Source of the DNA: Mytilus edulis
Taxonomy: Eukaryota > Mollusca > Bivalvia > Mytilida > Mytilidae
NCBI RefSeq assembly: GCF_963676685.1
Contig: NC_092354.1
Coordinates: forward strand, 14,390,746 to 14,454,745
Length of the DNA: 64,000 bases
Direction of reading: 5' to 3'
Part shown: positions 1-10,500 of the stretch, piece by piece
Position numbering within the stretch: the first letter of the stretch is position 1
How the letters are laid out: the number at the start of each line of letters is the position of its first letter
Notes under the pieces: generated by a model
What the model was told of the DNA's origin: nothing
Database searches by the model: none
The model's input: the letters and a program-made list of their open reading frames with translations, nothing else
Position numbers and translations under genes: made by a program

Positions 1-21
1 AATTTACCTTGCACATTATAT

Positions 22-591
22 TTAAAGGGGCTCGCGGGTCTAAATCATATTTTTTATTTAATATAGGACTTCTATATAATTTTCTATAAATAAACTTTAT
101 CTTCTACTTAATAGAAAAGTGAAATAAAAAAATGTGGTCACCGTTCATTTACGCTCACAATCTGCCTTCGAAAGAAGCTTACATTTTTGTTAATGTCCTT
201 TTTTCTGTTGAACTAATAGGAGAAATAGTGGTAATATTGAAATAAAAAAAGAACTAATTTACAGAAATCGCCTAAATTTTACAATTATTTAGTTCATGAA
301 CAGCTTATTCGAAAACAACAATAAAAAATATAGGTCACCGATGAGTTAAACAAGATATTTCAATTTTAATGCCAAAAAATTGCATTTTGCACATAAAGGA
401 AGATAATTTGGAGCTTTTTCAATGATATCTACATTTTAAAAGTCACCTTGGGCCAATACGAATTGATTTTTTGGAATGATTTTTGTACCATATGATAAAG
501 TAACAACTAATAAAGGTAATAAATAAAATTTATAATGAAAAATTAATGTTTATTTTTTTTCTGAAAATCTTATACCCGCGAGCCTCCTTAA
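22..591. mobile_element. TTAA-flanked inverted-repeat element (non-autonomous)
   Basis: TTAA at 22-25 is followed by AGGGGCTCGCGGGT. At the other end, ACCCGCGAGCC at 574-584 leads into CTCC-TTAA ending at 591, so the two ends are inverted copies just inside TTAA. The interior is AT-rich with no coding capacity and twice contains GGTCACCG-like motifs (near 136 and 335), also found in the element at 18831-19207. TTAA target duplication is typical of piggyBac-type transposition; assignment to that superfamily is inference from the flanks only. Confidence 0.6.
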
Positions 592-784
592 CACACTTTA
601 ATTGACCATCAACTGTAAAAGAAACATAGCAATCAAAATGTCGAAAATGTATGTGTAACCTAAACTATTTCATACATTAACTATTAATCAAAGTTCGGTG
701 GATTAATTCGTTGGTGAATGAACAATTCAGTCAACATATAAAAGTCCCGAAAAAACGTGTTAAACAACTATTGAATACACTTAC

Positions 785-973
785 CAATAATACAGTTTGC
801 AATTTGAAAACAAAACATCACTAGACTTAACATAAATCCAAATATTGCTGCATTTTCCTCAGCTGAAATTAAGCAATATATATCCATGGAAAATAGCATA
901 CAGTAAGTTAAATCACTAGCAATTTGTAAGTGAAAAAGCATATAAAGTATTCCAGCTCACTTCCGTTTAGCAT
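785..973 (-). CDS. 5' part of a second copy of the multi-pass membrane protein (A'), cut by the window edge
   Basis: An exon at 785-862 has an AG acceptor (TTTCAG) on its right and a GTAAGTG donor on its left. It is 78 nt with phase 1 at both ends. It encodes a hydrophobic helix (FGFMLSLVMFCFQIANCIIG) that aligns with the first-helix exon of gene A at 7516-7581 (CFGMFIFQIVNVGV): both have F/I-rich residues, a Q and an N before the donor. A plausible start exon at 961-973 (M-L-N-G, then a phase 1 GTGAGC donor) lies 98 bp upstream, with an ATATAAAA run just before the ATG. That first exon is uncertain because it is so short. The later exons, expected below position 785, are not seen and probably lie outside the window. 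The product is unknown; by homology to gene A it would be a small membrane protein with about four helices. Confidence 0.55.
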
Positions 974-1560
974 CAAGTTAAATTGTTTTATATATCACTC
1001 TTGCTTAATCGTTTCTTTCAGATAAGTTCACTTTTTTGCGAGTTGTACTGTGAGTAATGCCTACTATTTATATTGTGTATGTATCAAGAACATATCATAT
1101 GAAATTCATATAATAAATTGCATGACTAGAAAAGATATAAAAACATCAAACACAAAGTACAGTTATTTAATGATGTAATCTTTCTAACAGTACAGTATTT
1201 CATGTGCTAGCACACACGATAAATTAAAACACCACATGACTTATACCATATACCTTTTCCTTTTCCTTATTTTCATTTAAATACTGCACAATCCCCAGTG
1301 AGGGTCTATAAATTACAATTAGCCTTAAAAACAAACAAATAATAATGTTTCAAATACTACTTCGTGTTTGGACAACTATGAAGAGTTAATAATATTATTC
1401 ACAATAATATGTAGGCATTTCAAATATGATTATGGAAGTATGAGAGTCTTCGTCTATCTTAGTTGCAAAATAACAGATCGTAACATGTCTAGATTTTTAA
1501 TCTAATCAGTTTGATGCAAGAATACAATTTACAAATAGAAATGTTCATTTATATGAACAT

Positions 1561-1710
1561 TATTATTTCTGGGCCTTTTATAGCTGTGGTATTGGCTTTG
1601 CTCAATGTTAAAGGCCGTACGATTACCTATAGTTTTTTTTTATATCTTGGTCATTAGGTCTCTTGTGGAGAATGGTCTCAATGGCAATCATACAACATCT
1701 TCTTTTTATA
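1561..1710 (+). repeat. Dispersed repeat, TTGTCTCATTGGCAATCAT family
   Basis: The segment begins near GGGCCTTTTATAGC and runs through GGCCGTACGATTACCTATAG to GTCTCTTGTGGAGA and CAATCATACAACATCTTC. The same order of blocks recurs at 7786-7972, 9935-10097, 22335-22425, 42120-42310, 47352-47545, 52005-52225 and 63365-63560 (plus strand), and inverted at 15925-16075, 24595-24745, 28636-28810 and 54495-54610. This looks like a SINE-like or other short retroposed family; no internal promoter was identified. Confidence 0.7.
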
Positions 1711-3711
1711 TAAACGTACTATTGTGTAATATAAAATTTATTTTGTAATGTGAATATTTTTTCAAAGCAAGTATCTTTTTGTTTGATTTGCTCGGTAAAA
1801 TCAGCCGAACGTTTTAATCACGTTCTATTGTTAAAAAATATAAAGCTTCTAAATGATCAAATATAGTGTCAAACTGCTATATATCTAACCATTTTTCCCG
1901 ACAATGTGTCTGGTTCAAATTTTTTTGAAACTTTGATATTTTTGTCAAAGGTTCATAGTAAATATTTTGTCCAAATTTTAGGAAAATTAAACTAGCCGAA
2001 TTATTTTTATTCAAGGTGTTAGGTCCCACCATCCTAACCTGTTTATCTAAGTAAGTGCTTCATACATAAGCTCATTCACTAGTGTGAAATTTTAGAAATC
2101 AATCTCACTGATTTGTTTTTTGTGAAAATAATATATTACACACCATCTTCTTTCTTTCTTTCACCGTCTTCTAAAATATAACAATTGTCTTATTAGGCAT
2201 GTTAGTCGTTCAGAAGACATATTTATCATTTATTCTGATGTGAATTATACCCCGTCTGGGTTATATAAACAGTTAATTACAAAAGTGTGTTTGCTGATTT
2301 GCTAAATGACTATTTTTAAGGTCTTATAACCCAAGATTGTCTTTTTCCAGAATTCAAAACTCTTTATAAATTTGGTAGGTCATAAGAGCGTCACTGTTCT
2401 TTTTCAACAGGAACGCGCAAACCTAAATATTTGAAAGTCAAAAATGTCTTAATACTCGAACAGGTTTTCACAAAGTTCATCTCATCGAAGAATAACTATT
2501 TAAAAGAAATATAAAGCTATTTTAAATATTTTTCAACGGAAATTTAAGACATACATTTCCATTTGTTTGATATTTTTCAGCTTTTGATTTTGCCATTTGA
2601 TAACGGACTTTGAGTTTTGAATTTTTCCTTGATTTTGGCCTCACTGAATGTTTATCACAGATTTGTACTTGCCCGGACAAGAAGTGCCACATGTTAAGGA
2701 GGAATTGCTTCCACTTCCAGAGCAATCTATTTCTTTCCTTTTTTTAATTGCGTTCCTCGGGTTTGTTAAACATGTTAATCTTAAGTTTTTCTATGTGGCA
2801 TGTTATTACTAGTAAAACTCCAGTTTGTTTTGTTGTTTTTTTGTTGGTTTTTTTTTGGGGGGGGGGTCTTTTTTCGTTTTTTTTTTGTTTTTTTTTGCCA
2901 TAGTTTTGTCAGGATTTTTTTACAAGTTTTGAATGTCCCCTTGTTATCTTCTGTCTGATATGGCACCTGGCGCTAGTACTTTTAACTATGGTGTGGCTTT
3001 ATAGCTCTTCTGGATTCACCTTCATTATGAATGCCAAAACTTAAATTTCTAAACCACAAATGTATAATTCTTGAATTCGGGCGAAACTATTAACCAAAAC
3101 GGATTCCAATGAACGGGTCAAATCATTCTTACAAAATAACTTTTAAAACTCTTAAAGATTTATTCAGTATACTGCAATTGTTAATATGTTTTTCTTATTC
3201 AATAAAACTCTACAAACTACCAAGTATTTACTGACACTCTATCCATCATACCTCTATAAGTATCCTTAATTGGGCGATGTTCTTCTTCATCTTCGTTTGA
3301 TTTCCATTCATCCATCGGTAATGAGGCCTAGTTACTGCTGCACATGCATGGATTATGTATTAATACATATATACATATACTACTAGTATTAAATGTTCAA
3401 ATAAGTAGGGAACGGGGGTGGTCAACAAAATTCTCATTTTTCATTTTAGGAGAAAGAACAACATGTGTCTGCTGCTTTTTACGAAGACTATTCTTATCTG
3501 CAAGTGTTTGTAAGGATGGATGGATCAAACGTGTTTTATTATAAGTTGATATCAATATTGACGTGAGTTATTTTTAGTAATGTATGTTCAAAGTATAAAT
3601 CATATATGTGACGCAGTTATAGTAACACGAAATGGTAAACATCCGTCCGTTTGTTAAAATCATCCCTTATCAAAAATATTCCACACAGTGATACACACAA
3701 GCTTGTGATAG

Positions 3712-4270
3712 TTATGTGACATCTGTACTATCCAATGGTTACGCTCCACTTCCCTCCTCTCCACCCTTGGCGGATTGAGACAGAATTTCGGAGACACAAG
3801 GTAAGGTTTTTCATTGGTTGCAATCGAAACTCGATGCATCCGATCAAAAAGCGCCTATAACATGATCACCTTTAAAATTTAGAAAGTGTATATAAACAAT
3901 GACCACGTGCTTATTGTGCAACAAGTCTTTACATCCCTAAACATACGACTATATTTAGTGACAATTTGAATTATTTAATTTGCTAATAGAAGTTCCTATG
4001 TATGTTTCTTACACAAATGCATGAAAGTCAACGTATATTTTCGTACCCTGCTTTACCAAGTGTGCAGAATCTAGACGTTACCGTGTTTTACCTCCAAATT
4101 GAAGAGTTCAGGTGCTATCATTGGTCAAGAATAAGGTAATCGGAATGGGCGTGACTTTAATCTACCGATAGATGGCACAATTTTGTTATAACAAATGTTG
4201 GCTTAATCTGTCAAGAGTGGAGAGGAGGCAAGTGGATCGTTACCCTTGGCTATCGAAGATGACGGTGTGA
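3712..4270. mobile_element. Element with roughly 50-bp terminal inverted repeats
   Basis: The left end contains GGTTACGCTCCACTTCCCTC (3738-3757) followed by CTCTCCACCCTTG. The right end contains the reverse complement with few changes (CAAGAGTGGAGAGGAGGCAA, then GTGGATCGTTACC, 4212-4244). The similarity extends outward through TCCAATGG / CCTTGGCTA. There is no open frame of note inside. It is a non-autonomous DNA element or large hairpin of about 560 bp; the target-site duplication was not resolved. Confidence 0.6.
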
Positions 4271-5664
4271 CTGCAACTTTATATTTGCAAGGTTGCATTC
4301 AGACTTTTTCATATAGACTAGGGCTTTGTTTGCATTTGCAAAACTTATATTTGTGTGTGTAAATCTATTCCATACTATAGTGTGATTTCGAGACGGTCCC
4401 TTTGGTTCTTTCGTCCCTTTCTTCTAATACAATATTTATTTTCTTTGCAACATGTTCATGTGCTTCTCTTGGGAGATTCGTCATCGGTTGTCTTATGATA
4501 TAAGAATGTTCGGTTTGTCACAAAATAAACTTGTAGTAACGATGTTTGATAGTTTCTGTTAAATTAAAACACAACCTGTTTAAAATCGGACGATGTAGAC
4601 AGTGTATCATAGTACAATCAAAATATCTTTTTTGATATATTAATACGCACTTGTCTATATAACCTTGTACTTAACCTACTTCCTCAATTAAAAGATAATT
4701 ATATCGTATTGAAGTTTAGACTAAAATTTCAAATAGCGAACTGAAGTAAAATATTGTATAACTATTTAACAGATACCAGGTTTTTAATTAGCACGACAGA
4801 TACACGTTTCGTCGACTCCATACTCTTTTTCTTCTTCTACAGAATTAAGTAACACAACAACTTACTTTAAAAGTAAGTTACTTTTTTCTGATCCCTCAAT
4901 AGAGAGAATATATTATATTTATCTTCAAATGAAAGTCCAGATAACTGACTGAATAAAAATTTGTGCATCAAGATAAAACGAAAACTTTGTAATGAAGATA
5001 TCTTGACAAATAATAAATAATAAATAATCTAATGGGTGGTCAACAGATTGATAGCTTGATAAAAAGTACTGTCAATCAAGTCCAATCTATATAAAAAAAA
5101 TGATAAAATTTTGTCTTATTAACTTCATTTTGATAATGATAAACATAACTGTTTTGAAAAAAGTAAAATTACAATAATACCGAGGAAAATTCAAAACGGA
5201 GATTCCGTTATCAAATGAAAAAATCAAAAGCTCAAACACAAACACATTTAAGGGATGGATAACAACTGTCATATTCCTGTCTCGGTACAGACATTTTATT
5301 GTGTAGAAAATGTCGGATTAAACCTGGCTTATAGCTAGATAAATATCTCACTTGTATGACAGACGCATAAAATTCCGTTGTATTGACAATGATGTGTTAC
5401 TAAAAACAATCAGACATAAAAGGAATAATTTCATAAATAGGTTACAGCAGTCATCATTGTATTATAATCCTAATTAGTATAAAAACAAACGAAGATGTAC
5501 AAAAAGATGTTTCAAACAGTTTACACCAGACAGACGACGACGACGGACGATGCCAGACGACAACGAACGCCAAGTGATGGTTTATTTGCAGCACAAAGTA
5601 AAAAAAAATCAAATCAGAAAATATTTCTTTAATTTGTTTATTTCTTGTTATTAGAAAAAAGTAC

Positions 5665-7581
5665 TTAGGACGAGTTCTTTGTTGAACATATAACAATTGC
5701 TGCAAGGATAAGGAAAACACAGTTCGTTATCACCATTCCAGATGTATAGTTAAAGCAATCACAGTTGGCTTGATTTTCCAATGACCATCTTGAGAAGTTG
5801 TTAAATGTCGTAGCAGCAGCTTCAATTAAAACAACAACAATAGATCTCGCAGAACAGCTTTAGCATATCGGTTTATCTTAATAATACAAGTTGATTTTGT
5901 TTAGAATACGTAGCTTGGTCGGGTTGTTTAACACATGATCATGTAATTCGTCTTTCGCGTTACTGCAAACTCAATTTTTATGTTTTATATTTGTTGGTGT
6001 TTTTCTTCATTTCACTAATGATCATCATTCTGATGTTGTTGGATTGTGTTGTTTTTGGTTTAGGTCCTAGTATATAATTTTGAAATAAAACAAAGCTGTT
6101 TTCAGATTAAGTAGTATTTAGCCTTTAAAGTCCTAGATTTAATAAATTACCTGCAAATAAGCATATTACGTAAACTAATATGTTGATTCCAACTAGACCT
6201 TTAAAGAAAATTCCCAAACATTCCGAATTTGCACAACAAGCATAAGCTATAAAAACACTTCCAAATAGTACTGCACCGAATGCTCCACAAATTTGAAGGA
6301 TTTTTGGTACGCCTTCTCCAAATGGACATTTGCAATTGTAACCTAAAAGAATACAGTTTCAAAATGATTCATACGAAATTAAAAACTTATTAACCCAGCT
6401 TTGAGATATTCAAAGGGAATAATATGCTCTAAATATATCTTGATCATGTTAAGATAGATAAGTAATGGCATTTGATTGAAATTATAAGTAACGGAATTAG
6501 TTGATGTGTAAATTCATCTCTGCCCTAACGAACTCAACATTTAGTACTTCCTTCCAACAAGCCTTTAACTAAAAGTAAAATAAACATAATAACAAAAAAC
6601 AAACAAAAAACAACTTAAAATTGAAGAAAAGATGTGAAAATTAATTTGCACTGAAAATAATGTCAATCTTGATAAGGGCAAGTTATGCATGTTGCAACAG
6701 GGAACATTAGGATCCTTCACAATAGGATGTCGTTTGGTGCAAGGGCACATGGCACTCTCCCTTAACTAAACATGGAACATTGTTACGTTTTTACACAGGA
6801 GAACGTCTTCCCTCTCTAGCCATGGTACTCACCGATAGGAGGGGGAAGTCAGGTAATCGTAAATATGTTAATATCGGATAAGCCGTACATTAGTTTGTTA
6901 GAATCAAAACAATAATAGTGATTGTATTTAGTCATTGATTTCTTTGTTTGATTGTAAAATTTGAATTATGAAATTATGTATCTAAATAAAAAGTAGCGTT
7001 GTCGCTTTTACGGGCAATGCAGACATATAACATTGCTTATTCAGCTTTGGTTTTGATTAACAATTTAAATGCATAATGAAAGGTCAAAAGAGTCGTTCTT
7101 GTTTTTCTGTATTTATAGAATGTGGTGAAGTTAAACATTTTAGTGGGCACCCCTTACCTAGGAAAATGGGATATATTGTACAACATATATAATCTAACAA
7201 TTATAAAATGTTACCTGCATGTGGCGGAGTTAATTAAAACATGTTAGTGGGCACCCCTAACATAGAAAAATAGGCTATATTAGCTAACAATTATAGAATG
7301 TGACCTAATTGTGGCGGAGTTAATTAAAACATGTTAGTGGGCGTCCCTAACATAGGAAAACGGGTTATATTGTACAACATATATGTTAACTATTATAGAA
7401 TGTGGCAAAGTTAAACATGTTAGTGGGCGCCCCTCACCTGTTTAATTATGCCACAGTCAGGTCACATTCTATAATAGTTCAGTTATTCTGTATTTAAGTT
7501 TGTGTATACACTTACCAACACCAACGTTAACGATTTGAAAGATGAACATCCCAAAGCAGAAAAACGATCCACAAAAATAAC
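5665..7581 (-). CDS. Small multi-pass membrane protein, about four helices (gene A)
   Basis: Three minus-strand exons fit together. Exon a (7516-7581, 66 nt) has acceptor CTTTAAG and donor GTAAGT and encodes helix 1 (CFGMFIFQIVNVGV). Exon b (6151-6342, 192 nt) has acceptor TCTTTTAG and donor GTAATT; it begins YNCKCPFGEG and encodes helices 2 (ILQICGAFGAVLFGSVFIAY) and 3 (FFKGLVGINILVYVICLFA) joined by a CCANSEC loop. Exon c (5665-5819) has acceptor AATTGAAG; it encodes an extracellular-looking segment with CDC and the possible N-glycosylation site NYT, helix 4 (VITNCVFLILAAIVIC), a short tail and a TAA stop. Both introns are phase 1 and the frame stays open, giving about 136 residues plus an unidentified N-terminal exon upstream of 7581. 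The four-helix plan with a Cys-rich loop recalls tetraspan-type proteins, but I do not recognise the family. No function is proposed. Confidence 0.6.
7118..7440. repeat. Imperfect tandem repeat, about 4 units of 87-102 bp
   Basis: The block TTAGTGGGC(A/G)(C/T)CCCT recurs at about 7139, 7231, 7333 and 7420. Each is preceded by an AGAATGTG / GTGGCGGAGTTAA-like segment and followed by AACATAGGAAAA and CAACATATAT. Spacing is uneven (about 92, 102 and 87). It sits in the intron of gene A between exons a and b. Just beyond it, 7450-7475 carries a reverse-complement fragment (CACATTCTATAATAGTT). Confidence 0.75.
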
Positions 7582-10500
7582 CTTAAAGAAAGCAAAATTC
7601 AAGTTCAAAATTAATATCATATTTTTATATATTTGTGGTTTTAGCGTGTTCAATAATTTGAGGTAAATCCAAAATGGCTGCAAATGTTTGCACCTGTCCT
7701 AAGTCAGGAATCTGATGTACAGTAGTTGTCGTTTGTTTTGAATTTATACGTGTTTCTCGTTTTTCGTTATTTTATTTTATATATATTAGACCGTTCGTTT
7801 TCCCGTTTGAATGGTTTTACACTAGTAATTTTGGGGCCCTTTATAGCTTGTTGTTCGGTGTGAGCCAAGGCTCCGTGTTGAGGGCCGTACATTGACCTGT
7901 AATATTTTACTTTTTTAAAATTGTTATTTGGACGGAGAGTTGTCTCATTGGCACTCACATCACATCTTCCTATATCTATTCGGACGCATTACTTATTATT
8001 TATTTTTTCTAAGGTTAATAAGCCTAGGTATATACATGTAACACATCAAAAGTCTTTGAAGTTGTTTCCGTCATAGCATCTTTAACATATTATTTAAACA
8101 TGTGGTCGTTTTGTAAATATTACATGCATATATGTGTTAGAAATATAAAATTAGTTGAATGTTTGTGGTATGTTCTAAATACATATCTTTGTAAAATAAT
8201 CAAAAACGTAAATATAAGATGAACAGGCAATATATGGTTTTCCATACGTTCCGTTTGCTGGTATAGTCAAGCGTTTTAGTTTCTCATTTTTCATTAACTA
8301 TCAACTGACTTCGCTTTGGAGTTTGTAAATGTGTTTTTTTTTTTTATTAATTGTTATCTTTAAAGAGGATATGCACGGGATGCATATATCTTTTGAGTGT
8401 AACTATCTTTTTATTGTTTTTTGGGGTTTTTTGTGTGTTAAAGGCAAATGCAAATGCATTGTTCTGATTTGCCGATTGATGGATAAATATGATGAACTCG
8501 ATTTGAGTTCAACATTTTTCGTTTTATCTCCTTAAAAAAGATTATTTTTTATTTAAAAATGTAGTACAGAAGATTTATTCTTTTGCAGTTATGATTTAAA
8601 ATTCTTAGAAGAGTTGTTATACATGCTATTGGGAACACCTTTAGTTAACTTGTAAGCCATGTATTAACATTACTGATAATTTTTCATAGAAATGACATGA
8701 TACCATAGACTGCCATCTTTCTCTGTTATTTTTCCTAAAATATAACAACGATTAATAGTTTACTGCTTCATAATACAGCTAGAAACTTGAGATATCTTGA
8801 TTTGTTGTGTATGTGAATATTATAACTTTTTTTTCTAACAAAACTAGGGTATAAAGGTATCCTACCCCGCTGTCTTGGGAGAAAGCTCGCTGATGATTGA
8901 TGTTTATTTTCAAAATAATTGTTATCTCTATAACTTATTCAACAGTAATAATAGACTCGCTTAAAAGTGCGTTAATTAATATATTTAAAAAAATAACTTA
9001 GTAAGTTGATAACTCTCATAAATTGTTTTTTTAACCTACAATTAGTGGATTTGGCTGAGAACTAACTGTCAGTTACTGTGAGTAGTCTGAGTTTATGTTA
9101 TAAAATTGAAAATGGAAATAGGGAATGTGTCAAAGAGACAACAACCCGACCATAGTTGTACGGAACTGTTAATACAGTGCCACGCCCAGTCTACATTTTT
9201 TTGACTTGTTATTTTGATTTGGGTGGCCCTTTTCAACAATTCGTTATAATACTTATAACCCATTATATAACCAATTTTCCTATGATAAGGGCGCCCACAT
9301 ATATTTTTAACCCCACCACATTCTGTTTTGCATGTCGGAAATCAGAAGCATGTTTTTCAGTGGTTGTCGATAGTTGCTGTATAACATATTTGTATTTCAT
9401 TCGTTGTTTTTTTTTTTACATAAACGAAAACAACTTTAGTAAACCACTGTTTAAAAGTCATAAATCGATTAAGTGAAAACAAATCCAGGTTACAATCCAA
9501 AACTGAGGAAAACACATCAACTAATGAGGAAAACAACGAAACAACAGAAACACAGAACTGCAACAAAAACAAACACCAACATACATAGAAACGAACTATT
9601 TGATAACAACTGTAATTTTCCTGACTTGGTACAGGACATTTTGAGAGAATAAAATGGTGAGTTGAACCTGGTTTTATGGCTAGCCAAACCTCTCATTTAT
9701 ATGGCACTGTTAAAATTACCGTGACAGGAATACAGTACAAATAAATGCAAGAATACTCAGGACAGAGAAATATATATATAAACTATATAATAGTACATTA
9801 CATTACAACATGCAAAGCACAGATAAACAACGGACAACTCCTATGAATTTACAACAGTACACCAGTACACCATTAAAGAAATATAACCTGGGAATCATGC
9901 GAAGGTATCAACATGAATCAGGACTTTAGTTTTCTCGTTTTAATTGTTTGACATTTGTCATTTCAGGGCCTTGCATAGCCATCTATGCGCTATAGGTTTT
10001 GCTCATTGTTGATGGCCGTTCGGTGATCTGTATTGTTAACTTCTATTTAATCTTTGGTGAGATTCGTCTAGTTGTGCAATTATAGCACATCTTGTTATTT
10101 ACATATACATCCGCATTTTGATTTGCATTTCTTATTTTGCATAGTTAAATCGTTACACTCGTGTGTAGTCACATAAAATAAAACTTTCTTCTAAATGACT
10201 TTTTTTAAATGTCTACTTACAATCAAAGATGTAAAATCTTGTTTCAACACTACTTACTTGCATATCTTAAATTTTAACAATTGATAAGACAATCACATTG
10301 AAATCTTCAAGTAGACAGTTGATAACATGTTGAACCTAAACTGTGTATATTCGTAGTGTACAAATTTTAAACTGAAATAGTGCAAATAAAAGAAGGACGT
10401 TTGAAGTTCAGTATAAAATTTTCGAAGATAATTTCTACTTGTATGTACATTCTCTCAATATATAGTTCTTGATATATGCCACTGCCAGTGGCGTACGCCC

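Larger units (their letters stand above)
974..5664. other. Intergenic region with repeats, no gene recognised
   Basis: There is no exon-like segment with matching splice sites. The region holds a dispersed repeat at 1561-1710 (family of GTCTCTTGTGGAGA...CAATCATAC), a homopolymer-rich T/G tract around 2826-2900, an inverted-repeat element at 3712-4270, and a fragment of the CTGTCATATTCCTG / AACCTGGCTTATAGC repeat around 5160-5420. Open frames here are under 90 codons and look like chance. Confidence 0.5.

Noticed and set aside
6800-6860. ACTCACCGATAGG, resembling an exon 1 donor of the Ly6 family on the minus strand
   Set aside because: The sequence next to it does not encode a signal peptide and no partner exons lie nearby.
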